This document shows, piece after piece, positions 45,057 through 52,878 of a stretch of DNA of 64,000 nucleotides (position 1 is the stretch's first letter; each line of letters opens with the position of its first letter). Origin of the DNA: Nocardioides hwasunensis. GTDB lineage: Bacteria > Actinomycetota > Actinomycetes > Propionibacteriales > Nocardioidaceae. Location of the stretch: positions 310,001 to 374,000 of the forward strand of contig NZ_JACXYY010000001.1 of NCBI RefSeq assembly GCF_014779665.1. The letters run 5' to 3'. The translations under genes and the position numbers were made by a program. The notes beneath the pieces were generated by a model, which had not been told where the DNA came from, did no database searches, and worked only from the letters and a program-made list of their open reading frames with translations.

Positions 45057-45299
45057 TCAGGCGTCGAGGTCCTGCTCGACCAGCTCAGCAATCGTGTCGA
45101 CGGCGCCCTGGTCGTCACCGGCGACCTCGACGGTGTCGCCGTGGCCGGCACCGAGCGTCATGATCATCAGCGAGGAGCTGGCGTCGACACCGTTGATGGT
45201 CACGTCCGAGCCGAGCTCGGCGGCCTTCTCGGCGATGATCGCGGCGGGACGGGCGTGGAGGCCGACGGCGGAGCCGACGACGACGGACTTGCTGGGCAT
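45057..45299 (-). CDS. ptsH: Phosphocarrier protein HPr
   Basis: Carries phosphate from Enzyme I to the sugar-specific EIIA domains. The 80-aa protein has the phosphorylated H15 in VGLHARPAA. The regulatory-serine region reads ASSSLMIMTLG, with S43 at the position of Ser46. It follows fruA by 46 nt on the same strand. Enzyme I is encoded on the opposite strand at 49271. An AAGGAG site precedes the ATG. Confidence 0.95.
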   Translation of the reverse strand: MPSKSVVVGSAVGLHARPAAIIAEKAAELGSDVTINGVDASSSLMIMTLGAGHGDTVEVAGDDQGAVDTIAELVEQDLDA

Positions 45300-45345
45300 G
45301 GTTCTCCTTCAGGGCTGGACGGGTGGTGCCTGGCTGGAACGTGAG

Positions 45346-47472
45346 TCAGACAGTAGCGAGGTCGGCGTCAGACCGGCCGCGGCTCTTGAGCAGGGTGACC
45401 AGGGCGGCCCCGACGAGGACACCTGCGAGCAGCGAGATCAGGTAGCCCGCGATGTTGGACACGGCGAAGAGGACGAAGATCCCGCCGTGGGGCGCCCGGA
45501 CCGAGACGTCCAGCGCCATGGAGAGTCCGCCGGTCACCGCACTGCCCGCCATGATCGCCGGGATGACGCGAAGCGGGTCGGCGGCAGCGAACGGGATCGC
45601 GCCCTCGGTGATGAACGAGGCGCCCAGCAGCCAGCCGGCCTTGCCGTTCTCCCGCTCGGCCGGGGTGTAGAGGCTCGGTCGCACGACGGTGGAGAGGGCC
45701 AGGGCGATCGGCGGCACCATGCCCGCGAGCATTACCGCTGCCATGATCTTCAGCTCCGGAGCGTCGGCCGAGGCCGCTGCCGCCGTGCCGACGCCTGCTG
45801 CTGCGAAGCTGTAGGCGACCTTGTTGAGCGGGCCGCCCATGTCGAAGGCCATCATCAGCCCGAGGATGACGCCGAGCAGGATCGCGTTCGAACCGCTCAT
45901 GCCGTTCAGTCCGTCGGTGAGCTGGGTCATCAACCACGAGATCGGCTTGCCGAACACCAGGATCATCAGGAGCCCGGCGACGATCGAGGTGAACAGCGGG
46001 ATCACCAGGACAGGCATCAGCCCGCGCGCCCAGGAGGGCACCTTGCGCTGCTGCAGCCAGTGCGCGATCAGGCCGGCGAGCACACCACCGACGATGGCGC
46101 CGAGGAAGCCCGTCTGTGCCAGGCCGACCGGGTCGTCGCCGGAGGACTGCACGTTGAAGATGTTGATCGCGAGGCCACCCATCACGAACCCCGGAGCGAT
46201 CCCGGGCCGGTCGGCGATGGCGTAGGCGATGTATCCGGCCAGAGCCGGCACGAAGAACATGAACGCCGTCTTGCCGATGATGAAGAAGATGGCGCCGATG
46301 TAGGCCAGCACCCCCGAGCCGAACAGCGCGTGGTCCAGGCCGAGCGCGGCGGGGTCCGGTGGGCTGAAGAGGGTGTTGTTGACCGCGATGTCCCCGTAGG
46401 GACCGACGATCTCGTATCCGCCGAGGAGGAAGCTGAGCGCGATCAGCAGGCCACCCGCCGCGACGAACGGGATCATGTAGGACACGCCGGTCATCAGCAC
46501 GCGACGCACGCGGCCGCCCCAGGACTCCTCCGCGGTCGACGAGGCGCCACCCTCACTGGCGGTGCCCTCGACCTTCGGCGAGCCGGCCGGGTCGGCGGCG
46601 TACCTCAGTGCCTCGGCGATCATCGCGTCGGCGTCGTCGATCGGCCGCTTCACGCTCGAGCTGACCATGGGCTTGCCGGCGAAGCGGCCGCGGTCGCGGA
46701 CGCCCACGTCGACGGCGAAGATCACGGCGCCGGCGGACGCGATGGTGTCGGGGGAGAGCGGGGTCGACCCGGCCGAGCCCTGCGTCTCGACCTGGAGCTG
46801 GACGCCGGCGCGCTCGGCCGCGGCCTCGAGCGCCTCGGCGGCCATGTAGGTGTGGGCGATGCCGGTCGGGCAGGCGGTCACGGCGACCAGTGACGGCTTG
46901 CCGCCCGGGCTCGTGGTCACTGCGGGATCGGCCTGCGGGGTCGACGCGACCTCGCCGTCGGCGGTGGCGGCACCGGAGGGGGCTCCGGACGGCGCGGGGG
47001 CGCTCGCCGTGGGGGTCGGCGCCTCGCCGAGCTCGTGGCTGACCAGGTCGACGACGTCCTCGGGAGTCTCGGCGGTGCGCAGGGCGTCGGTGAAGGCCGG
47101 CTTGACCAGGGCCCGGGCCAGCTTGGTGAGGATGGTCAGGTGGTCCGCGTCGCCGCCGGCGGGCGCGGTGATCAGGAAGGCCAGGTCGGCCGGTCCGTCC
47201 TTGGCGCCGAAGTCGACCGGCGGGTCGAGGCGGGCGAAGGCGAGCGTCGGCGTCTCGACGCCCGCGGTGCGGCAGTGCGGGATGGCGATGCCGCCGGGGA
47301 GGCCGGTCGCCGAGGTGGACTCGCGCGCGAACGCGTCCTCGACGATCTGGTCCCTGTCGGAGGCGCGACCGGCGTCGTCGACCACGCCGGCGAGGGCGCG
47401 GATGACGTCGTGCTTGTCGTCGCCCCAGGCGGCACCGAGCCGCACGAGGTCGGTGGTGATCAGGTCGGTCAT
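45346..47472 (-). CDS. fruA: Fructose-specific PTS permease EIIABC
   Basis: Imports fructose and phosphorylates it to fructose-1-phosphate. The 708-aa fused protein has EIIA (1-148, phospho-H66 in GIAIPHCRTAG), a Pro/Ala linker, EIIB (about 194-295, phospho-C201 in TACPTGIAHTYMAAEAL), and EIIC (about 330-700, about ten membrane helices with DMGGPLNKVAYSF). ATG 47472 overlaps the fruK stop (ATGA), and in-frame residues upstream are shadow of fruK. No DTP-type FruB is present, so it depends on the single HPr encoded next. Confidence 0.95.
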   Translation of the reverse strand: MTDLITTDLVRLGAAWGDDKHDVIRALAGVVDDAGRASDRDQIVEDAFARESTSATGLPGGIAIPHCRTAGVETPTLAFARLDPPVDFGAKDGPADLAFLITAPAGGDADHLTILTKLARALVKPAFTDALRTAETPEDVVDLVSHELGEAPTPTASAPAPSGAPSGAATADGEVASTPQADPAVTTSPGGKPSLVAVTACPTGIAHTYMAAEALEAAAERAGVQLQVETQGSAGSTPLSPDTIASAGAVIFAVDVGVRDRGRFAGKPMVSSSVKRPIDDADAMIAEALRYAADPAGSPKVEGTASEGGASSTAEESWGGRVRRVLMTGVSYMIPFVAAGGLLIALSFLLGGYEIVGPYGDIAVNNTLFSPPDPAALGLDHALFGSGVLAYIGAIFFIIGKTAFMFFVPALAGYIAYAIADRPGIAPGFVMGGLAINIFNVQSSGDDPVGLAQTGFLGAIVGGVLAGLIAHWLQQRKVPSWARGLMPVLVIPLFTSIVAGLLMILVFGKPISWLMTQLTDGLNGMSGSNAILLGVILGLMMAFDMGGPLNKVAYSFAAAGVGTAAAASADAPELKIMAAVMLAGMVPPIALALSTVVRPSLYTPAERENGKAGWLLGASFITEGAIPFAAADPLRVIPAIMAGSAVTGGLSMALDVSVRAPHGGIFVLFAVSNIAGYLISLLAGVLVGAALVTLLKSRGRSDADLATV

Positions 47473-48422
47473 GCGGTGCCTCCGAGGGCGGTGACGCCGA
47501 CCAGCTCCGTGCGGAGCTGTGAGGGCTGGGGGATGGTGGTGCCGGGCAGTCCTGCGGCGGCGCTGCCGTAGGCCACAGCCAACGCCAGGCGCTCCGGAGC
47601 CGCAAGGCCCCTGATGTCGCCGAGCAGATAGCCGAAGAGGCTGGAGTCGCCTGCGCCGACCGTGCTGACCACGGTCGTGGGCGGAGGCGTGGCGTGCCAC
47701 GCCCCCTCGGGGGTGACGAGGACGGCCCCGTTGCCGCCCAGGGTGGCCAGGACGGCGCCGACACCCCGGGCGATGAGCTGGCGGGCGGCGGCCGCGGTGG
47801 CCTCGGGGTCGGACTCGAGCTCGTCGGGGTCCGCGCCGGTGAAGGAGGCCAGCTCCTCGCCGTTGGGCTTCATCAGGTCGGGAGCGGCCTCGGGCAGGGC
47901 CTCGACCAGGGCCAGCAGCGGACCCTCGCTGGTGTCGACCGCGACGTGGCCGCCGACCGCGCGCAGGCGGCAGACGAGGTCGGCGTAGAAACCGGCCGGT
48001 GCACCAGCGGGCAGCGAGCCGGCGAGCACGGTCCAGTCGGCGGTCGTGGCGCGCGCGAGGACGGCCTCGACCATCCGCTCGAGGTCCTCCGCACCGACCT
48101 CCGCGCCGGGGGAGTTGAGCTTGGTGGTGGTGCCGTCGGGCTCGGTGATCGTGAGGTTGACCCGCACGCCGCCCGCGGGTCGCACGGGGCGGCAGTCGAT
48201 CCCCGCCCCGAGCAGCTCGAGGACGAACGGGTCGTCCTTGAGGGCAGGTACGACGGCGATGCTGGGGATGTCGGCGCTCACGGCCGCGCGGGAGATGTTG
48301 ACCCCCTTGCCGCCGGCCTGCGAGGTCACCGAGACGAGCCGGTGGACCTGTCCTCGCTCGAGCTCACCGTCGAGCATGACGGTGCGGTCGAAGCTCGGGT
48401 TGGGGGTCAGGGTCAGGATCAT
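47469..48422 (-). CDS. fruK: 1-phosphofructokinase
   Basis: PfkB-family sugar kinase that converts fructose-1-phosphate to fructose-1,6-bisphosphate. The 317-aa protein begins MILTLTPNPSFDRTV, has QAGGKGVNISRA and LAGSLPAG, and ends with the anion-hole motif TVGAGDSSLFGYLL containing the catalytic Asp. It overlaps fruR upstream and fruA downstream by 4 nt each (ATGA), so the three make one tightly coupled operon. Confidence 0.95.
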   Translation of the reverse strand: MILTLTPNPSFDRTVMLDGELERGQVHRLVSVTSQAGGKGVNISRAAVSADIPSIAVVPALKDDPFVLELLGAGIDCRPVRPAGGVRVNLTITEPDGTTTKLNSPGAEVGAEDLERMVEAVLARATTADWTVLAGSLPAGAPAGFYADLVCRLRAVGGHVAVDTSEGPLLALVEALPEAAPDLMKPNGEELASFTGADPDELESDPEATAAAARQLIARGVGAVLATLGGNGAVLVTPEGAWHATPPPTTVVSTVGAGDSSLFGYLLGDIRGLAAPERLALAVAYGSAAAGLPGTTIPQPSQLRTELVGVTALGGTA

Positions 48423-49186
48423 GCGATCACTACCTCGATTCCGGCGTTCTCCAGCGCGCGGCGGTCCGCGGCCTCGATGTCGCTGTCGGTGACGAGCACG
48501 TCCAGGCTGTCGAGCGTGGCGAAGCGCACCGCGGTCTCGACGCCCAGCTTGGTGGAGTCGGCGAGCACGACCGTGCGGCGCGCGCACGCGATCATGGCGC
48601 GCTTGCTGGCGGCCTCGTCGCTGTCGGGGGTGGTGAGCCCGTGGCCCACCGTGAGGCCGTTGGTGGCGACGAAGGCGACGTCGGCGCGGAGCTCGGCGAG
48701 CGCGGCGACGGTCTCGGCGCCGACGGCGGCGTGGGTGGCGGGTCGCACCTTGCCCGGGAGCAGGTGCAGCTCGATCTGCGGCAGACCGGCCAGCCGGGTC
48801 GCCACGGGCACCGCGTGGGTGACCACCGTCAGGCGGTGGTCACGCGGGAGTGCGGCGGCGAAGCGGGCCGTGGTGCTCCCGGCGTCGATCACGACCACCG
48901 AGTCGGGGGAGGGGAGGAAGGCGATCGCCGCGTTGGCGATGGCCTCCTTGGCCTGGGTGTTGGACTGGTCGCGCTCGCCGATGCCGGACTCGATGACCGT
49001 GAGCGACCCGGCCGGGACCGCGCCACCGTGGACACGGCGGACCAGGCCCATCCGGTCGAGGGTCGAGAGGTCGCGGCGGACGGTCTCGGTGGTGACCTCG
49101 AACTCCTCGGAGAGCTGCACCACGGACAGGCGCCCGCGGCGGCTGATCAGGTGTGCCATCGCCTGCTGGCGCTCTTCCGCGTACAT
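48419..49186 (-). CDS. fruR: DeoR-family transcriptional regulator of the fructose operon
   Basis: A 255-aa repressor with an N-terminal winged helix (LSVVQLSEEFEVTTETVRRDLSTLDRMGLVRRVHGG) and the DeoR sensor domain (VVVIDAGSTTARFA; FVATNGLTVGHGLTTPD), which probably binds a phosphosugar such as fructose-1-phosphate. It starts after a GGAAGGGG site and is the first gene of fruR-fruK-fruA-ptsH. Two direct ATGTGTTG repeats in the 84-nt gap to ptsI are likely its operators. Confidence 0.92.
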   Translation of the reverse strand: MYAEERQQAMAHLISRRGRLSVVQLSEEFEVTTETVRRDLSTLDRMGLVRRVHGGAVPAGSLTVIESGIGERDQSNTQAKEAIANAAIAFLPSPDSVVVIDAGSTTARFAAALPRDHRLTVVTHAVPVATRLAGLPQIELHLLPGKVRPATHAAVGAETVAALAELRADVAFVATNGLTVGHGLTTPDSDEAASKRAMIACARRTVVLADSTKLGVETAVRFATLDSLDVLVTDSDIEAADRRALENAGIEVVIA

Positions 49187-49209
49187 GGGCCCCCTTCCGG
49201 GATCTGCGT

Positions 49210-49237
49210 ATGTGTTGTTTTAGTCCCGAATGTGTTG
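49210..49237. promoter_or_regulatory. Likely FruR operator: direct repeats 20 nt apart
   Basis: ATGTGTTG occurs at 49210-49217 and 49230-49237. The start-to-start distance of 20 nt is about two helical turns, typical of DeoR-family sites. They lie between the divergent fruR and ptsI genes and just before or inside the ptsI -35 candidate. Confidence 0.5.
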
Positions 49238-49270
49238 CTTGTCAACAACGCCGTGTTCTACGGTGTGTCC
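49235..49270 (+). promoter_or_regulatory. Leaderless promoter of ptsI
   Basis: TTGCTT (49235-49240) and TACGGT (49259-49264) are separated by 18 nt. TACGGT is 6 nt before ATG 49271. The -35 overlaps the second direct repeat, consistent with repression by FruR. Confidence 0.5.
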
Positions 49271-50965
49271 ATGACCACACCCGAGCACCCGTCCCAGAGC
49301 GAAAGTCTGAGCGGGACCCCGGTCGTGCCGGGTGTCGCCGCTGGTCCCGTCCTCCACGTGCGCGGCGAGGTCTCGCCCGACGCGATCGCGCGCTACGGCG
49401 AGGGCGACTTCTCCGACGCCGACGCGGCCCTGGCGGCCTACGACGACGCGGCCGGTGCCGTCGCCGACACCTTCACCTCGAAGGCCGCCCGCGCCCAGGG
49501 CGCCGCGGCCGAGGTGCTCACCGCGAGCGCCGGGCTGGCCCGTGACAAGGGTCTGCGCTCGGGCGTGTCGAAGAACCTTCAGTCCGGGCAGGGGCCGGTC
49601 GCGGCCGTCCAGGGCGCGGTCGAGCAGTTCGTCACGATCTTCACCAACATGGGCGGCCTGATGGCCGAGCGCGTGACCGACCTGCGTGACATCGAGCGCC
49701 GGGTGGTCGCGCACCTCGTCGGCGAGCCCGAGCCGGGCGTCCCGACCCCAAAGGAGCCGTCGATCCTGGTCGCCGAGGACCTCGCTCCGAGCGACACCTC
49801 GGGGCTCGACCCGAGCCTCGTGACGGCGCTGGTCACCGAGCGCGGCGGCGCCACCAGCCACACCGCGATCATCGCCCGCCAGCTCGGCATCCCCTGCATC
49901 GTCGGGGCCGCCGGGATCACGGCCCTCGAGTCCGGCACCTTCGTCGTCGTCGACGGCGAGGCGGGCACCATCGAGCAGGGCGCCGATCCCGAGGAGGCCC
50001 GGGCCCGCGTGGAGGAGAGCCGCCGGCTGCGCGAGGAGCTCGCCAGCTGGAGCGGGCCCGCCTCCACCTCGGACGGCATGCCGTTCAAGCTGCTCGCCAA
50101 CGTCGCCGACGGCGCCTCGGCGGAGTCCGCGGGCTCCGAGCCCGTGGGAGGCGTCGGCCTGTTCCGCACCGAGCTGTGCTTCCTCGACCAGCTGGAGGAG
50201 CCGAGCGTCGAGGAGCAGGCCGAGATCTACAGCGCCGTGCTCGCGCCCTACTCCGACGGTCGCTACGTCGTCGTCCGCACCCTCGACGCCGGCTCCGACA
50301 AGCCGATCGCGTTCGCGACCCACGAGGGCGAGGAGAACCCCGCGCTGGGCGTGCGCGGCCTCCGGCTGAGCTTCGACAACCCCGGCCTGATGGACCGCCA
50401 GCTCGACGGCATCGCCGCGGCAGCCGAAAGGACCGGCACCGAGACCTGGGTGATGGCGCCGATGGTCGCGACCGTCGCCGAGGCCGCCGACTTCGCGGCG
50501 AAGGTGCGTGACCGCGGGCTCAAGGCCGGGGTGATGGTCGAGATCCCCAGCGCCGCCCTGCTCGCGCACCGGATGCTCGAGGTCGTCGACTTCCTCTCGA
50601 TCGGCACCAACGACCTGACCCAGTACGCCATGGCCGCCGACCGCATGGCCACCGACCTGGCGCACCTGACCGACCCCTGGCAGCCGGCTGTGCTCCAGCT
50701 GATCGCGATCACCGCGCACGCCGGCACCGAGGCCGGCAAGCCGGTGGGTGTCTGCGGTGAGGCCGCGGCCGACCCGCTGCTGGCCACGGCGCTCATCGGG
50801 ATGGGCATCACGTCGCTCTCGATGGCCGCCCGCGCCGTACGCCCGGTGGGTGCCCAGCTCGGCAAGGTCTCCTTCGAGACCTGCGAGGCGGCCGCGGAGG
50901 CCGCGCTGGGTGCGCCCGACCCGATGGCGGCGCGTGCCGCTGTGCGCGAGCTGCTGGGCCACTGA
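49271..50965 (+). CDS. ptsI: PTS Enzyme I (phosphoenolpyruvate-protein phosphotransferase)
   Basis: Starts the PTS phosphate chain by transferring phosphate from PEP to HPr. The 564-aa protein has the HPr-binding and swivelling N-terminal region with phospho-H197 in GGATSHTAIIARQLG. The PEP-binding TIM barrel has GVGLFRTELCFLD, ENPALGVRGLRL, MAPMVATVAEA and GTNDLTQYAMAADR. ATG 49271 gives a leaderless mRNA. It lies divergent from the fru operon and directly before the dehydrogenase and mannitol genes. Confidence 0.95.
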   Translation: MTTPEHPSQSESLSGTPVVPGVAAGPVLHVRGEVSPDAIARYGEGDFSDADAALAAYDDAAGAVADTFTSKAARAQGAAAEVLTASAGLARDKGLRSGVSKNLQSGQGPVAAVQGAVEQFVTIFTNMGGLMAERVTDLRDIERRVVAHLVGEPEPGVPTPKEPSILVAEDLAPSDTSGLDPSLVTALVTERGGATSHTAIIARQLGIPCIVGAAGITALESGTFVVVDGEAGTIEQGADPEEARARVEESRRLREELASWSGPASTSDGMPFKLLANVADGASAESAGSEPVGGVGLFRTELCFLDQLEEPSVEEQAEIYSAVLAPYSDGRYVVVRTLDAGSDKPIAFATHEGEENPALGVRGLRLSFDNPGLMDRQLDGIAAAAERTGTETWVMAPMVATVAEAADFAAKVRDRGLKAGVMVEIPSAALLAHRMLEVVDFLSIGTNDLTQYAMAADRMATDLAHLTDPWQPAVLQLIAITAHAGTEAGKPVGVCGEAAADPLLATALIGMGITSLSMAARAVRPVGAQLGKVSFETCEAAAEAALGAPDPMAARAAVRELLGH

Positions 50966-51003
50966 ACCCGCTCGCCGACGACCGAACCCACGACGGAGGA
51001 ACC

Positions 51004-52740
51004 ATGACATCTGCCTACGACCGCTACCGCGCCGCCGACACTGACGTGCCCGACGAGGCCTGGGCCTGGAACCTGTGGGGCGCGGGTGAGGAGAGCCTCG
51101 GCAAGGACGGTGCACCCGAGCAGGTCGCCATCCCTCGACCCGACGCCGACCACATGCTGGTGCGCATCGACAGCGTCGGTCTCTGCTTCTCCGACGTGAA
51201 GATCATGCGCCAGGGCGGCAGCCACCCGAAGCTCTACAACCGCGACCTGGCCCACGACCCCACCCGGCTCGGGCACGAGGTGAGCCTGACCGTCATCGAG
51301 GTCGGCGAGCACCTCAAGGACAGCTATCACCCCGGCCAGCGGCTCGCCGTGCAGCCCGACATCTACCAGGACGGCAGGAGCACGGCCTACGGCTACACGA
51401 TCCCCGGCGGCCTCATCCAGTACCACCTGATGGGCGCCGAGATGCTCGAGACCGACGACGGGGCGTGCCTGCTGCCGCTCCCGGACTCCTTCGGCTACGC
51501 CGAGGCGTCCACGCTGGAGCCCTGGGGCTGCGTGATGGCCGCCTACACGCAGCGTCGCCGCCTGGAGCCCAAGAACGGCGGGACCATGTGGATCGTCGGC
51601 CGGCCCGGCGACGAGCGGGAGTACGCCTTCTCCTCGGGGCTCGATGCCCCGGCCACCGTCGTCCTGACCGACGTGCCCGCCTCGGTGGCGAAGCTGCTGG
51701 ACGACACCTCGGCCACCGTCGTCGTGCGCGACGGCATCGGCACCGACGACTACCAGGCGCTGGTGGACGAGCTGACCGACGGCGTCGGCTTCGACGACAT
51801 CGTCATGCTCGATCCGCGCTCCGCGGCGACGGCGGGCGCCGTGGCCACCCACATCGCCCGGCGGGGCACCCTCAACATGGTGGGCGAAACCGCCCTCGAC
51901 GGCCTGGTGGACGCCGACGTGGGCCGCCTGCACTACGACTACACCGCCTACGTCGGTGGGCAGGGCCCTGACATCGCCGCCTCCTACGGCGAGGAGCGCA
52001 ACCGCTGCGACCTGCGTTCGGGCGGCACCACCGTCTTCGTGGGCGCCGGCGGCCCCATGGGGCTGATGCACGTCCAGCGCGCCATCCAGCAGCCCGACGG
52101 TCCCCGACGCATCATCGCCACGGAGGTGAGCGACGAGCGCCTGAAGGCCCTCGAGGACCGTCTGGCCCACCTCGCCGAGGACAACGGCTGCGAGCTGATC
52201 ACGTTCAACTCCCAGACCGCGGAGCAGTCCCTCCACGACTTCGTCATGGGGCTCACCGACGACCAGGGGGCCGACGACGTGGTCGTCAGCGTCCCCATCT
52301 CCGGCGTGATGGCCGAGGCCGACACCCTGATGAGGTCCGACGGGATGCTGGTCTTCTTCGCCGGTGTCCCCAACGGGACGCTCGCGCCGCTGAACCTGAG
52401 CGAGGTCTACCTCAGCAACGCCCAGTACACCGGGACCTCGGGCCTGACCATCCACGACCAGCAGCAGGTGGTGGACCTGGCCACCCGAGGTGAGCTCTCC
52501 CCGGGATCGATCGTCGGGGCCGTCGGCGGCATGCGAGCGGTCCGAGACGGCCTCCAGGCGCTCGTCGACGGCACCTACTCGGGGAAGGTCCTGATCTTCC
52601 CGCAGATCCACGACCTCCCCCTCACGGGGCTCGACGAGCTGAAGGACGCGCTGCCGGACGTCGCCGAGAAGCTGGGACCCGGCGACACGTGGAACGGCGA
52701 GGTGGAGAAGGCGCTGTTCGACAGCCAGCTGGGTGGCTAG
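51004..52740 (+). CDS. Long zinc-type (MDR) dehydrogenase, candidate mannitol-1-phosphate dehydrogenase
   Basis: A 578-aa medium-chain dehydrogenase, much longer than the usual 340-420. The N-terminal GroES-like domain has GLCFSDVKIMRQGG (catalytic zinc Cys) and LGHEVSLTVIEVG (His-Glu). The segment at about 195-330 looks like a degenerate Rossmann fold (MWIVGRPGDEREYAF). A second, intact-looking fold follows at about 345-470 (VFVGAGGPMGLMHVQRAI; ADDVVVSVPISG). It begins 38 nt after ptsI with AGGAGG-like sequence before the ATG and precedes mtlA. Position suggests oxidation of a PTS-derived sugar-alcohol phosphate; sorbose- or sorbitol-phosphate is the alternative. Confidence 0.8.
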   Translation: MTSAYDRYRAADTDVPDEAWAWNLWGAGEESLGKDGAPEQVAIPRPDADHMLVRIDSVGLCFSDVKIMRQGGSHPKLYNRDLAHDPTRLGHEVSLTVIEVGEHLKDSYHPGQRLAVQPDIYQDGRSTAYGYTIPGGLIQYHLMGAEMLETDDGACLLPLPDSFGYAEASTLEPWGCVMAAYTQRRRLEPKNGGTMWIVGRPGDEREYAFSSGLDAPATVVLTDVPASVAKLLDDTSATVVVRDGIGTDDYQALVDELTDGVGFDDIVMLDPRSAATAGAVATHIARRGTLNMVGETALDGLVDADVGRLHYDYTAYVGGQGPDIAASYGEERNRCDLRSGGTTVFVGAGGPMGLMHVQRAIQQPDGPRRIIATEVSDERLKALEDRLAHLAEDNGCELITFNSQTAEQSLHDFVMGLTDDQGADDVVVSVPISGVMAEADTLMRSDGMLVFFAGVPNGTLAPLNLSEVYLSNAQYTGTSGLTIHDQQQVVDLATRGELSPGSIVGAVGGMRAVRDGLQALVDGTYSGKVLIFPQIHDLPLTGLDELKDALPDVAEKLGPGDTWNGEVEKALFDSQLGG

Positions 52741-52770
52741 CGCGGACCCGATCCTGAGAAAGCCACACAG

Positions 52771-52832
52771 TCGGGCATGAATTCCTGCCCGAATGCTTGG
52801 CAACATGCCCGTTCGTGAGGTTTAATTCCTGC
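52771..52832. promoter_or_regulatory. Inverted and direct repeats upstream of mtlA
   Basis: TCGGGCA (52771-52777) pairs with TGCCCGA (52786-52792). AATTCCTGC occurs twice, at 52780-52788 and 52824-52832, 44 nt apart. CATGCCC at 52804-52810 is a further inverted copy of GGGCATG. These may be operators for mannitol control or the terminator of the dehydrogenase gene. Confidence 0.45.
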
Positions 52833-52878
52833 ATCATGTGATGGGGGTCACCCCTCGTTCAACTGGAGGACATCAAGC

